Assembly: GCF_900111825.1 (NCBI RefSeq)
Contig: NZ_FOJM01000001.1
Coordinates: 204,989-268,988 of the forward strand
From: Pedobacter suwonensis
Lineage (GTDB): Bacteria; Bacteroidota; Bacteroidia; Sphingobacteriales; Sphingobacteriaceae
DNA: 64,000 bases
Direction of reading: 5' to 3'
Shown piece after piece: positions 53,401-62,088 of the stretch; the first letter of the stretch is position 1, and every line of letters starts with the position of its first letter. Position numbers and translations under genes: made by a program. The notes below the pieces were generated by a model. It did no database searches. It was not told where the DNA came from and worked only from the letters and a program-made list of their open reading frames with translations.

Positions 53401-53533
53401 CTGTGTAAGCCAATTTTCCATCGTTACCTTTAAAAACGGGCTTAGGTGGTTCAACTGGCCTGGTTTTCTGGGCAAAGCATGCCGCTCCCATCAAAAACGC
53501 GATGACCAGCATCGGTACGGTTTTGAATGGCAT
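50402..53533 (-). CDS. Beta-helix plus DUF6298-like TIM-barrel two-domain protein
   Basis: A 1043-residue secreted protein. The signal peptide (PFKTVPMLVIAFLMGAACFA) is followed by a pectate-lyase-like right-handed beta-helix to about residue 560 (GVIIRGSGMGADGTRIFATG, NVEDAWVRQVVFEHFAGSAV, RLYSEYGYHDFVVG). Then comes a barrel-like domain (YNLWYWDRLKNFANLADQ, VLIHENYFQHNIIEAG, KHPIIGLSVTKDVQDAI, VVDLIDIRYWHYQADG) and a short C-terminal beta domain. I believe the second part is DUF6298. The ATG at 53533 is preferred to 53563, because codons 1-10 of the longer form match the AAAACTAACCAAATA leader seen before susC. It probably attacks pectin by an activity not yet known. Confidence 0.75.
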   Translation of the reverse strand: MPFKTVPMLVIAFLMGAACFAQKTRPVEPPKPVFKGNDGKLAYTADAQGNRIPDFSYAGYMAGEKAIPTATAKIVVPLVKGDATPYIQRAIDIVSAMQPGKDGLRGAVLLEKGTYEVAGTLKIAASGVIIRGSGMGADGTRIFATGLDRMGVIRVLGKNDKTQKTPVAVTDIYAPVNAIRLTLANTGSFKVGDRITIQRPSTSAWIETLKTVEFGGGESALGWKPGTRDIFWDRKIIAINGSTITFDAPITTALDAKFGGATVAKYKWNGRITQVGIENLKLESDYHKDNIKDEYHRWTAICLENVEDAWVRQVVFEHFAGSAVNVLASAKRITVEDCKSLAPVSEIGGERRYTFLTTGQQTLFQRLYSEYGYHDFVVGFCAPGPNVFVQCQAYLPFSFSGAYDSWASGVLFDIVNIDGQALSYLNRGQDGQGAGWSAANSVFWQCSAARLDNYQPPTAQNWAFGTWAQFSGDGYWDMSNEQIQPRSLYYAQLKDRVGNSIDASAFILPVETEASSSPPVDVAVKLTKLAYKPALTLSEYIDSATERNKIPTEKGQAKLLTASGIHKMSNTQTADVMSIKNGWITRGNEIILGDRQEVPWWNGSARPYGLKNTKFHITRFVPGREGNGLTDNLDDITDSMKNGSVKILDHNYGLWYDRRRDDHERIRRMDGEVWVPFYELPFARSGQDKAWDGLSKYDITKYNLWYWDRLKNFANLADQKGLVLIHENYFQHNIIEAGAHYADFPWRTANNINSTGFPEPVPYAGDKRIFMAEQFYDISNEHRRAIHKAYIRKCLENFEGNSGVIQLIGAEFTGPLHFVQFWIDTIKEWEKETGKHPIIGLSVTKDVQDAILADPERANVVDLIDIRYWHYQADGTAYAPKGGLSLAPRQHARLLKPKKTSFEEVYRAVSEYKTKFPEKAIIYSGDNYENFGWAILMAGGSLSNADHIDKVTLNLISGTKPFLPAGKNVKQYGLENAGKTYVLYNASTEPLSLDLSKATGKFSVKILNPKNGKVLKEEKINGNAVARINKTGSSEELIIINKI

Positions 53534-53770
53534 TGATTTTAATATTTGGTTAGTTTTGGGCATTTGCGTTTTTTAAAGTATTAATCATTGCGAGGCAATG
53601 GAAATTATGGTCATCCGGATTGTAAAGCGGTGAAACGGAGATCTCTCCCAGTTCAGATTTTAGCTTCGCTGAGCAATTGTGGTTCACGGCTCCGTTGCAC
53701 TGCGCCCGAAATAATTGGTAAATTGCGAGATGAGTGGCGACACTTCCCTTCAAGCCTCTACCTTATCCGT
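53534..53770. repeat. Degenerate repeat spacer before the beta-helix gene
   Basis: Remnants of the ATTGCGAGG and GGAGATCT families are visible (TCATTGCGAGGCAA near 53586, AAACGGAGATCTCTCCC near 53632, TCCGTTGCACTGCGCCCG near 53692). No gene is visible. The leader AAAACTAACCAAATATT lies just before the start of the downstream gene. Confidence 0.55.
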
Positions 53771-55432
53771 TTATCTCAATTCCGGCCTCACTTTATTCAC
53801 GTCTACCACGCTGTTTAAATATACTTCGATGTTCGAATAACCGCTTTTGGTAATTTTAACGGCATCTGAAGCATCTTTAGGATTTAATCCCTGTTTAATC
53901 TCATAAGCGTCAGGCATGCCATCATCGTCTGAATCTTTGTAAGGTGTACCCTTGTACTCCGGATAGCCGCCCACCTGCGAAATTTCGGTAATGATACCCA
54001 GTTTATAAGAATCACCTTTTAACCTGCGGTGTTCAAACTGGAAAGCGGAAGGTTTGGCATCAGGATGTACTTCGATTTTGCCGGTAGCCACCTGCTTTAC
54101 CACACGGGTATCAACCGGGTCGCGTTTAGGTAAGGTAGCACCCGCATTGGCCAGTACATAATCTCTAGCTTGCAAGGTTGGGATAATGCTGATTTTTGGC
54201 ATCGGAAAAGGTTTTTTCGCCTTCATCGCTGGGAAATATTTACTAGCCGTTTCGAATGGCATTAAATTCCCCTTTTTATCTTCCATTTGTACGCCACCAG
54301 CCCAGTTATCACGGGTTACTTTCTCATTTCCATCGATAATATTGCCACTTACGTAGGCCCTGCCGAACACCACGTAAGGCAGTTTACTCCGGCCTGATTC
54401 GGGTTTTAAAATGCGGTAGCTGATGGGGTCGCCCAATTCGGTAACCGGACCAGGTTTGTAGAAGTTATTGATGATATTGTATTGTGCAGTATAATCACCA
54501 CCATCAGTTGAGCGGTTGTTCCAGTTGAAAACCACGTTATTGGCAAAGTTGAAAATACCATTCCAGCCAATGGATGGGTTACGGGCACCATTATCTGCCC
54601 AAAGGTTGCGGACAAAAGCGCAGTTTTCGCCACCTAAAGTACTGCCGAAAGCGTGGTTCCAGTAATCCAGCGCTTCAGAGAAGATCGAATTCTGGATGGT
54701 GATATTCACTGTGCCCAGTTTTTCTTCAATTTTACCGGTGCTGTCGTTATACATGTGGCGGTACATCGACATATTTTCATCTAATCCCCAACTGGCCGAA
54801 ACGTGGTCGATCATGATGTTGCCTACCGGATTACCACCAATGGCATCGTCGCGACGACCCACAAACGTTTCTCCTCTTCTAAAACGCATGAAACGCACAA
54901 TTACATCGTGGGTATTTAGCCAAACCGATTCACCGGCTACGCAAACCCCGTCGCCGGGTGCCGTTTGACCAGCAATGGTAATATATGGTGCACGGATGAT
55001 TAAAGGGGTTTTTAAGCGGATAATACCGGCAACATTAAATACCACAATGCGGGCTCCGCCCTGCTCACAGGCGTCGCGCAATGAACCCGGACCGCTATCG
55101 TTTAAATTTTTTACTACAATAACCCTTCCGCCGTGGCCGCCAAAACTATAGGCTCCACCACCTTCAGCACCCGGGAAAGCCAAAAGTTCTGATTGTGGTA
55201 AATCAGTTGGCCGGCCTGCCCACGGAATATAAGGTTTACCTGCTGCAGCTTCCTTAGCGATAACAGGCTTGGCCTTTTCCCAGGCAATATCTGATTGATG
55301 GTAAGCTTCTTTAAGCATCGAATCGGATGATTTTTTTACATCATCAGGGATTTTAGGGTATTGCGCGAAAGCATGATTGGTGGAGAGCATTAATGCTGTT
55401 GCGAACAACAGATTTAAAAAGTTCTTTTTCAT
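53771..55432 (-). CDS. PL1-family pectate lyase
   Basis: Secreted 553-residue lyase predicted to cleave homogalacturonan by beta-elimination. Signal peptide LNLLFATALMLSTNHAFA. The PL1 beta-helix shows FPGAEGGGAYSFGGHGGRVI, NLNDSGPGSLRDACEQGGAR, IAGQTAPGDGVCVAG, then HDVIVRFMRFRRGE and IMIDHVSASWGLDENMS. The calcium/arginine site region is RNLWADNGARNPSIG. A C-terminal EF-hand-like loop, DSDDDGMPDAYEIKQGLNP, probably binds calcium. It has its own upstream region sharing elements with the susC upstream region, and lies beyond the susD terminators. Confidence 0.88.
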   Translation of the reverse strand: MKKNFLNLLFATALMLSTNHAFAQYPKIPDDVKKSSDSMLKEAYHQSDIAWEKAKPVIAKEAAAGKPYIPWAGRPTDLPQSELLAFPGAEGGGAYSFGGHGGRVIVVKNLNDSGPGSLRDACEQGGARIVVFNVAGIIRLKTPLIIRAPYITIAGQTAPGDGVCVAGESVWLNTHDVIVRFMRFRRGETFVGRRDDAIGGNPVGNIMIDHVSASWGLDENMSMYRHMYNDSTGKIEEKLGTVNITIQNSIFSEALDYWNHAFGSTLGGENCAFVRNLWADNGARNPSIGWNGIFNFANNVVFNWNNRSTDGGDYTAQYNIINNFYKPGPVTELGDPISYRILKPESGRSKLPYVVFGRAYVSGNIIDGNEKVTRDNWAGGVQMEDKKGNLMPFETASKYFPAMKAKKPFPMPKISIIPTLQARDYVLANAGATLPKRDPVDTRVVKQVATGKIEVHPDAKPSAFQFEHRRLKGDSYKLGIITEISQVGGYPEYKGTPYKDSDDDGMPDAYEIKQGLNPKDASDAVKITKSGYSNIEVYLNSVVDVNKVRPELR

Positions 55433-55553
55433 TTGTGTTTTGCCCGTTAAGGAAACTAAAGAAATGTCGCAAATATTTTTAACTTAACCTAAATGCCAGG
55501 TTAATTTTTTTAAAAAATTGCGGCTTTATCTTTTGCTAATCCTATGATTGTAT

Positions 55554-55740
55554 TTTGGTTAGAAAGTATATAATGTTTCAAATTTGCATGCTGTATGGCC
55601 TTGTTTTCGGTATAATTTTAGCGAAATTTTGTATCATGTTACCAAAAGGTGAAATGACCCGCCAGTCCGTCAAATTACATCCGTTCAATCCAGTTACAAG
55701 ATAGCAATAAAATTCATATATAAATGTAACATTCTTAAGT
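55554..55740 (-). promoter_or_regulatory. Two-part element shared with the susC upstream region
   Basis: TTTGGTTAGAAAGTA at 55554-55568 is identical to 61186-61200. A 47-base block at 55694-55740 matches 61319-61365 at 42 positions, including 21 identical bases with the near-palindrome ATTCATATATAAAT. The distance between the two parts is 140 bases here and 133 there. It sits upstream of the PL1 gene and is probably a shared regulatory region. The rest of the 401-base gap holds no gene. Confidence 0.6.
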
Positions 55741-55743
55741 GAA

Positions 55744-55773
55744 AAAAAGGAAACAAATTAATGTTTCCTTTTT
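55744..55773. terminator. Hairpin AAAAAGGAAAC/GTTTCCTTTTT
   Basis: A perfect 11-base stem with an 8-base loop (55744-55754 and 55763-55773), T-rich on both sides. It is the second hairpin after susD and could work in either direction. Confidence 0.75.
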
Positions 55774-55786
55774 CAAACCAAATATA

Positions 55787-55816
55787 AAAAAACAGAGCGG
55801 TGAGCAAACCGCCCCT
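55787..55816 (-). terminator. Rho-independent terminator after susD
   Basis: On the minus strand, GCGGT-TTGCTC-ACCGC, then TCTGTTTTTTT, 18 bases after the susD stop. A GC stem followed by a run of T is the textbook form, so most susCD transcripts should end here and the PL1 gene needs its own promoter. Confidence 0.8.
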
Positions 55817-55833
55817 AAAGAGATTGTGAATGA

Positions 55834-57684
55834 TTATTGAAGTGGATCGAATGGACCGCCCCAGGTATTGTTTTGTTGCAAATTAACGTTGTTGTTGATT
55901 GCAGCAGTTGGAATGCCATAGAAATAATTACCCGACTGGAAATTAATGTTTTGGTTATCAAGCGCTTTTAAACTTAACGTAAAGCTTGAAGCGTATAGAG
56001 CGTCTAATGAATTTGATGCAGAAGCCTCCCTGTTTGAAGCAATATAATCCGTTGCCAGCGTTCCGCTTCTTTTTAGCTGTATGACAAGTGCATTTCTTTT
56101 CATTCCATTAAGGGTCGGTTCAAGTAGTTTCCTCCTTCTCAGATCAAAAAATCTTTTACCTTCAAATGCAAATTCAACCTGTCTTTCTTTCATAATGGTA
56201 GCAACCAGATCGCTACGTGACATGCCAGCGTCTAAGCCGTACAGTCCATCAGCCCCAGCCTCAATGCCTGCTCTTTTTCTAATGGCGATCAAATTAACAT
56301 ATGGTTCATCCGCAATGCCTGATTTATTCAATTCTGCCGCACTTTCTGCCAGATTCAACAGCACTTCTGCATAACGGATTTCAATCCAATCGGTACCGAT
56401 GAATGTACTTGGCGAAGCTTTGGTTTCATCTACTCCTTTACGTAGATAGAAGCCAGTGTTACTCGCTGCAGTTGCTTCTGTCGTTTTATTGGTGGTACCT
56501 GTAGCTGCGCTGTAATAATAATACGTCCATAAGCGTGCGCCATTCATGACATTACCCCAGGTTGCACCATTATAAGCAATAGTGGCGTAAAATCTTGGGT
56601 CTCTGTTTTTATAGAAGGTAGACATGGCATACGGATATTTTGTTGATGCGCCAGGTCCGCTAGCCGGCTTGCCATCCAGCATCGGAAAAGCTAAACTCAT
56701 TTCGTAGCTAGGTGTAAATGAGCCGCTTCCTGAAACAGATCTGGGTCTGGCACTATTATCAAATGAATTATTATTAGCATTGATATCAACAGATGATGTA
56801 TTAAATCCTGTTACCAATACTGCTTCGGGATTTGCCGGGCCACCGTTCGAAGTTCCCCCTTCGGTTGTCCACATGGTGTAGTCGAATTTAGGATAAAGTC
56901 CAAAACCATTCGCAGACAATATGGTTACGGCAGTCTTATTTGCATCGTAGGCTGCCTGCCATCTGGCCACATCATTATTGGGATTAAACTGCGGGCTGGC
57001 ATAAGTTAGCAATACCCTACCCATAAAAGCAGCAGCTGCACCTGACGTAATTCTACCATAATCTGCCTGTTTAGGCCATTTTGCAGGCAAATATTTTACA
57101 CATGAATCCAGATCGCTTTTAATCTGTGCAAATACTTCGCTGGTTTTAGCACGAGGTGTTAGCGCCAGTTGTTTTGCCTCGTCGCCAACGGCGTTAAGCG
57201 GCACCAGGATCAAGGGTACCCCACCATATAATTTAACGAGTTCGAAATATCGATATGCTCTCCAGAAATAGGCCTGTGCCGCAAACCGACGTTTCACGGC
57301 TAGATCTAGTGTACCTGCATTCAAATCTCTCAGGAAAGTATTAATTGTCCGGATTTTTCCGTAACTGTTATTGTTGGCATTGGCTACCCCTAAATCGGTA
57401 ACACTTTCTATTGTAGCGGTTCCTAAAACAAAAACATTACTTCCCTGGCCTTCTTCTGTGAGGTTATATGTTCCGGCTGAGTGAATGGAACCGCCTGTAC
57501 TACCGAACCAACCCGGTTGGTTTTGACTATATAAATAATCAACATTTAACTTCACCGTGGTTGAATCATTAAAAACCTGCTCTGCGGTAAAATTTCCCAA
57601 ATCAGATTTTTCCAGAACTTTTTTGCAGTTTGTTAGCGAAATTACGGCTAAACTCAATGCAGTTATAACGAATATCTTTTTCAT
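55834..57684 (-). CDS. susD: SusD/RagB-family outer-membrane glycan-binding lipoprotein
   Basis: Surface lipoprotein that binds oligosaccharide and caps the SusC pore. Start taken at 57684, where MKKIFVITALSLAVISLTNC gives a lipoprotein signal with Cys20; the longer frame to 57726 adds a basic prefix with no function. SusD landmarks are YFWRAYRYFELVKLYGGVPLI, the SEVFAQIKSDLDSCVKYLP helix, SGAAAAFMGRVLLTYASP and the C-terminal MKERQVEFAFEGKRFFDLRR and YFYGIPTAAINNN. It follows susC by 11 bases. It is the only SusD in the window, so one SusCD complex serves the island. The bound glycan is not predictable. Confidence 0.95.
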   Translation of the reverse strand: MKKIFVITALSLAVISLTNCKKVLEKSDLGNFTAEQVFNDSTTVKLNVDYLYSQNQPGWFGSTGGSIHSAGTYNLTEEGQGSNVFVLGTATIESVTDLGVANANNNSYGKIRTINTFLRDLNAGTLDLAVKRRFAAQAYFWRAYRYFELVKLYGGVPLILVPLNAVGDEAKQLALTPRAKTSEVFAQIKSDLDSCVKYLPAKWPKQADYGRITSGAAAAFMGRVLLTYASPQFNPNNDVARWQAAYDANKTAVTILSANGFGLYPKFDYTMWTTEGGTSNGGPANPEAVLVTGFNTSSVDINANNNSFDNSARPRSVSGSGSFTPSYEMSLAFPMLDGKPASGPGASTKYPYAMSTFYKNRDPRFYATIAYNGATWGNVMNGARLWTYYYYSAATGTTNKTTEATAASNTGFYLRKGVDETKASPSTFIGTDWIEIRYAEVLLNLAESAAELNKSGIADEPYVNLIAIRKRAGIEAGADGLYGLDAGMSRSDLVATIMKERQVEFAFEGKRFFDLRRRKLLEPTLNGMKRNALVIQLKRSGTLATDYIASNREASASNSLDALYASSFTLSLKALDNQNINFQSGNYFYGIPTAAINNNVNLQQNNTWGGPFDPLQ

Positions 57685-57695
57685 CTTAATACGTA

Positions 57696-60600
57696 TTAAA
57701 AGCCAATATTTAAACCGAACGACCAAGTTTTTAGTGTTGGATAACTATATAAAGCTGTTTGCAGATCTCTGTATTTACCAGGATATGGATTAATAAATTG
57801 GATTGGATTGGTAGCTACGGTGAAAACCCTTACGCTAGACATACCTATTTTATTGGCGATTCTGGTTGGTATGTTATAACTTAAGTTCAAGCTGGTGATG
57901 TTAAAACTCGTCGCTTTGACTAACCAGAAATCAGACGTTACTTCAAAATTTGTTCTGAAAAAAGGGTTAGGGTAAGCTGCATCCGTGTTTGTTGGTGTCC
58001 AGTGATCTACCCAATAAACAGGTCGGTTGTTGTAAATAGATGCACCTGTTGCAGAGCTGGATTGATTTGCTGGTTTTAAACCATCAATTGATGTCCAACC
58101 GCCCCATGAAAGCCCCATAATCACGTTTAAAACCAAACCTTTATACCCAACATTCCAGTTTAGCCCCAGCGCGTTGTGGTTACTTTGCCTGTTTGTAATA
58201 AAAGACTGATCTTTTTTATCGGTACTGATTATCCCGTCGCCATTTACATCTTCGTAATTGATCATGCCTGGCTGTAAGGCTTGTCCAAATATTTTAACAT
58301 TGGCTGCTCCTCCTGCTGCTGCTGCACGTTGTGCTATAATTGCATCAGCTTCGGCCTGGGTTCTGATGATACCCAGTGACTTGTAACCAAATATCCCTAA
58401 ATCAGAAGATCTTCCGGTAACATCTTCAACAGTACCCACAATTGCTGCAGATTGATCTACTTTTAACATTTTATTATCCATCCAGGTATAAAATGGACTA
58501 AAGCTGTAGCTAAAATCTTTACCAATATTGTCTTTCCAGGTTAACGAGAACTCCCAGCCAAAGGTATTGGCATTAGTATAGTTCTCTGTTGGTGTATTTG
58601 CGCCAATGGTTGCCGGAACAGATGAACTTAATGTGGTTAAAATATCTGTACCGTGATTCCAGTAATACTCTCCGGTGAATGATAAGCGATTTTTCAGGAA
58701 AGCCATATCTACACCGTATGATGTTTTAAACTCCTTATTCCAGGTTACGTCGGCATTTGGAATCGCCAGATTTGGTTTAATGGCAATTGTCCGGTTATCG
58801 TTTCCATTAAACACGGCCCCTCCAGAACTTCCGGTGCCCAGATTATAGTTGGCTAAATATTGATAAGCTTTTGTATTATCAACACCAGATAAACCAAATG
58901 AGGCCCTGAATTTTAACAGGTCTAACCATTTCAGGTTATTTGCAATAAAGGACTCTTTTGAGGCTACCCAACCAACCGACGCGGCAGGGAAATTACCCCA
59001 GTTTTTGCCCGGTGCAAACCTTGAGCTTCCATCTCTTCTGAAGATCGCCTGAAAAAGGTATTTCTGATCGTAATCGTAATTGAACCGGGAGATAATCGAT
59101 TGAAAGCCAAAAGTACTTACTGTTGCGGATTGGTTTGAATTTGACGTACCAACAGCGAAAGATTGATAATCTAAAGCGCCTGCCACTAAGCCTGTTGCCT
59201 CTGCATTAACACCTTCACTGTTTTGTTCCCGTTGCTCAAATAAAGCCAGCGCGGAGATATTATGCTTTCCAAATGACCGGTTGTAGTTAAAACCTCCGTT
59301 TATCTGATAGCTATCTGCAAAGACTGGTGTTAAACGAACTTTGTCCCCGTTCAATACATTGAATGTACCGGTTAAATTTCCTCCCGGAATATGGTTGTTG
59401 GCACCTAACCCGGCATATTTATAATAAACAAATGAGGTACCGAATTGCTTGTTGTTGGCTGCATTTAGATTTTTATTAAATGTTGCAGTGGCTGTCAATC
59501 CTTTAATACCGGGAATTTCATAAGTAACTTTAGCCAGGATATTTGTTGATGTATTGGTACCACCGGTATAGTTATTTGAGTTTTGGATCTGGAAAAAGTT
59601 GATATTATCGTTACCACCGGTATTGCTTCCTCCAATAACTACGGGATTACCATTGATAAAATATTCTTGCCATGGCTGAACATTCTGTAGTGATGCGGCA
59701 TCATTATCCAGATTTTCTGAAGTGCTGGTTAGTTTATACCAGTAACTTCTGGAATAGCCAACATTTGCGTTTAACGATAATGAGGTAACCAAACCTTTGG
59801 CAGGTTTTGCATCAACTGATGCTCTTAAGCCATATTTGTGTGAATTAATTCCTTTAAAGTTACTGTTCTGATTAACGAAGTCGCCGCCAATAAAATAGGT
59901 TACTTTATCTGTACCGCCACTAATATTTGCTGCTGTTCTCCAAACATAAGCTGGTTTAAAAGCATCGCCAAAGTAATCGTGACTATTGCTGGCAAAATAT
60001 TCTAATTCATCCGGGGTATACCAGGCAGCAGTTCTTGAGCTCGCCGGAACACCAGCGGTTACCAGATAGCCATCAGCGTTAATGTATTTATCTACCGGTA
60101 CACCTGGTACGGTTTGGATATATGCTGATGCATTGGTGTAATCGTTAGAAAATGTACCCAATTGCAAAGAATTCATCATTTTAGGCATAATCGTCGCAGT
60201 AGAAACGCCCAGTGAATTGCTGATATTAAATTTAGGCGCGCCGATTTTTCCTTTTTTGGTTCTGATCATCACTACACCGTTAGCACCTTGAATACCAAAA
60301 ATGGCTGCTTCTGCATCTTTTAACACGGTTACGCTTTCTACCTCGTTAATGTCAAGGTTGTCGAAATCTGCCTGTGTCCTGATGATATCATCAATCACAA
60401 ATAATGGATTGGTTCCTTGTCCGCCATCTTTAGCAAATACCACTGGATTACGGATTGTGATCGTGGTGCCCTGTCCTGGTCTTTGTGCGCCACCTGAAAC
60501 ACTTAAACCCGGCGTAGTACCCTTTAATGCTGATGTAATGTTCAAAGCCGGAATATCCTCAACAGTCTTTAGGTTAGGGGTAGAAACGGATCCCGTTAGC

Positions 60601-60965
60601 GAGGTTTTCTTTTGTGTACCATAACCTACTACAACCACATCGTCTAAACCCTTATTATCTGAAACAAGCTTTACGTTGATATTGTTCTGGCTGCCTACGG
60701 TAATAAGCTGTCTGACGTAACCGATATAGGAAAACACCAATACATCTGTATTGTTTCTCACCTGAATGGTATAAACGCCATCTGCATTGGTACTGACATT
60801 GCTTGGCATACCTTTAATGCTGACGTTAACCCCTGGTATACCGCTCCCATCTGATTGATCAACAACCTTACCGGTAACCTTTCGCTCCTGGGCAAAAAGT
60901 ATTGTACTTGCCACCAGCATCAGTAGCAAAGGCAAAGAAATTTTGCGTAAAAATTTTAAGTTCAT
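57696..60965 (-). CDS. susC: SusC/RagA TonB-dependent outer-membrane transporter
   Basis: A 1089-residue outer-membrane importer of the glycan taken up with SusD, energised by TonB. The signal peptide (SLPLLLMLVASTILFA) is followed by a carboxypeptidase-regulatory-like domain at about 25-100 (KVTGKVVDQSDGSGIPGVNV). The TonB box region is DVVVVGYGTQKKTSLTGSV and the plug carries FVIDDIIRTQADFDNLDINE and ESVTVLKDAEAAIFGIQGAN. The large beta-barrel ends TLKTWSFGLNIGF. There is no STN domain, so it is not a sigma-signalling transducer. The leader AAAACTAACCAAATAACAAT before the ATG is shared with the beta-helix gene. Confidence 0.96.
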   Translation of the reverse strand: MNLKFLRKISLPLLLMLVASTILFAQERKVTGKVVDQSDGSGIPGVNVSIKGMPSNVSTNADGVYTIQVRNNTDVLVFSYIGYVRQLITVGSQNNINVKLVSDNKGLDDVVVVGYGTQKKTSLTGSVSTPNLKTVEDIPALNITSALKGTTPGLSVSGGAQRPGQGTTITIRNPVVFAKDGGQGTNPLFVIDDIIRTQADFDNLDINEVESVTVLKDAEAAIFGIQGANGVVMIRTKKGKIGAPKFNISNSLGVSTATIMPKMMNSLQLGTFSNDYTNASAYIQTVPGVPVDKYINADGYLVTAGVPASSRTAAWYTPDELEYFASNSHDYFGDAFKPAYVWRTAANISGGTDKVTYFIGGDFVNQNSNFKGINSHKYGLRASVDAKPAKGLVTSLSLNANVGYSRSYWYKLTSTSENLDNDAASLQNVQPWQEYFINGNPVVIGGSNTGGNDNINFFQIQNSNNYTGGTNTSTNILAKVTYEIPGIKGLTATATFNKNLNAANNKQFGTSFVYYKYAGLGANNHIPGGNLTGTFNVLNGDKVRLTPVFADSYQINGGFNYNRSFGKHNISALALFEQREQNSEGVNAEATGLVAGALDYQSFAVGTSNSNQSATVSTFGFQSIISRFNYDYDQKYLFQAIFRRDGSSRFAPGKNWGNFPAASVGWVASKESFIANNLKWLDLLKFRASFGLSGVDNTKAYQYLANYNLGTGSSGGAVFNGNDNRTIAIKPNLAIPNADVTWNKEFKTSYGVDMAFLKNRLSFTGEYYWNHGTDILTTLSSSVPATIGANTPTENYTNANTFGWEFSLTWKDNIGKDFSYSFSPFYTWMDNKMLKVDQSAAIVGTVEDVTGRSSDLGIFGYKSLGIIRTQAEADAIIAQRAAAAGGAANVKIFGQALQPGMINYEDVNGDGIISTDKKDQSFITNRQSNHNALGLNWNVGYKGLVLNVIMGLSWGGWTSIDGLKPANQSSSATGASIYNNRPVYWVDHWTPTNTDAAYPNPFFRTNFEVTSDFWLVKATSFNITSLNLSYNIPTRIANKIGMSSVRVFTVATNPIQFINPYPGKYRDLQTALYSYPTLKTWSFGLNIGF

Positions 60966-61185
60966 ATTGTTATTTGGTTAGTTTTGAAGTTATTTAAATG
61001 GTTGCATTGCTCCACTTAACGTTCAGCTATTTTAATCAGGCATGTTGCTAAAATACCGCTATTAAAAGCCTTAAAAAGGTTCTTTATTTATGATTTTAAA
61101 AAAAATAGGTTAATCGGCGTTTATCAGAAATCATGCGACAAAACATAGCGTAATCTGGCTCATGTATAGTTAATCTTTGTGAATG

Positions 61186-61365
61186 TTTGGTTAGAAAGTA
61201 GTAATTCAAACTGCAATTAAAGTATCGATATTCCAGCTAGCCTTATTGCCTGAATATTGTATGATCTAATTTACATGAAATCAAAAATACCAGCTATTAT
61301 ATCTTTTAATAATTGACATTACAAGGTACTAATAAAATTCATATATAAATGCAATATTCTTAAAT
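61186..61365 (-). promoter_or_regulatory. Two-part element upstream of susC shared with PL1
   Basis: TTTGGTTAGAAAGTA at 61186-61200 and a 47-base block at 61319-61365 match 55554-55568 and 55694-55740. TATTTTTG on the minus strand at 61289-61282 fits TAnnTTTG but lies over 300 bases from the start, so the promoter is uncertain. The 442-base gap otherwise shows only AT-rich DNA without a gene. Confidence 0.6.
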
Positions 61366-61407
61366 AAAAAATGTTAAAAAAAATTCACGCATTAAAACCA
61401 ATGGGAA

Positions 61408-62076
61408 TTAATTGCCATCAGCTTTTGCCTTGCGCCTTTTTTCCCATTCAATACCTTCTTTTTTCAGGTCGTAACCGGCAGCAGAAAGGTAATTGTTGAT
61501 GCGGCCTTTATACTTACCGAACCAGGCATGTTTTTTATCTGATGATTCTGCATCCATTGCACGTTCCCGCGCCTCAGTTAACCAAACTAAAATTTGCTTT
61601 TTCTGCTCATCGGTTAAAGTGAGTATTTCTTCCTGGTAAGCTTTATAAGTAAGCGGCAGCACGCCGTAGGTCATACCGTTTTTCACCCCTTCAATTTGCT
61701 CATTATTGAGCTGGGCATTCAATTTGCTGATGTATTTTTTGTGCAGTTTAGCCAGCGATGCTTCTACCGCACGGTTCTGCTTAGCTAAAGCCGAATCGCG
61801 CAATACCTTATTTTCTTTATTTTTCTCCTTAATATCTTTCGCCCCGAGGTCTCTGGCGGTATAAATATCGTTCAGGTTACTGTACTGATCTCTGATGATA
61901 TTGGTAACCTTTTCAGCTTTTTTGCTATCGCTGATACCCAGGGTATTTACAATTTTAGCGGCACGCTCAGTAATGGTTTTGGTATAGGCGGCCTGATCTG
62001 CAAGGGTCTTATCCTGGGCAAAAACTGCTGTTGCAACGGAGAACGTTAAGAACAGGGCTAAAATTTGTAATTTCAT
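61408..62076 (-). CDS. DUF3826-family secreted helical protein
   Basis: A 222-residue exported protein with signal peptide (ILALFLTFSVATAVFA). The remainder is charged and helical (TITERAAKIVNTLGISD, KEKNKENKVLRDSALAKQ, MTYGVLPLTYKAYQEEIL, EQKKQILVWLTEARERAMDA, KHAWFGKYKGRINNYLSAAG), matching DUF3826, which is common in pectin- and other polysaccharide-utilisation loci but has no assigned function. It is 12 bases after the isomerase-like gene and upstream of susC. A periplasmic chaperone or binding role is only a guess. Confidence 0.82.
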   Translation of the reverse strand: MKLQILALFLTFSVATAVFAQDKTLADQAAYTKTITERAAKIVNTLGISDSKKAEKVTNIIRDQYSNLNDIYTARDLGAKDIKEKNKENKVLRDSALAKQNRAVEASLAKLHKKYISKLNAQLNNEQIEGVKNGMTYGVLPLTYKAYQEEILTLTDEQKKQILVWLTEARERAMDAESSDKKHAWFGKYKGRINNYLSAAGYDLKKEGIEWEKRRKAKADGN

Positions 62077-62088
62077 TTTTTTATATCT

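Noticed and set aside
57685..57726. Longer SusD start
   Set aside because: It would put a basic 14-residue prefix before a complete lipoprotein signal and would overlap the end of susC.
60966..61407. A small RNA or riboswitch upstream of susC
   Set aside because: No strong hairpin set or known riboswitch pattern was seen; only the shared two-part element stands out.
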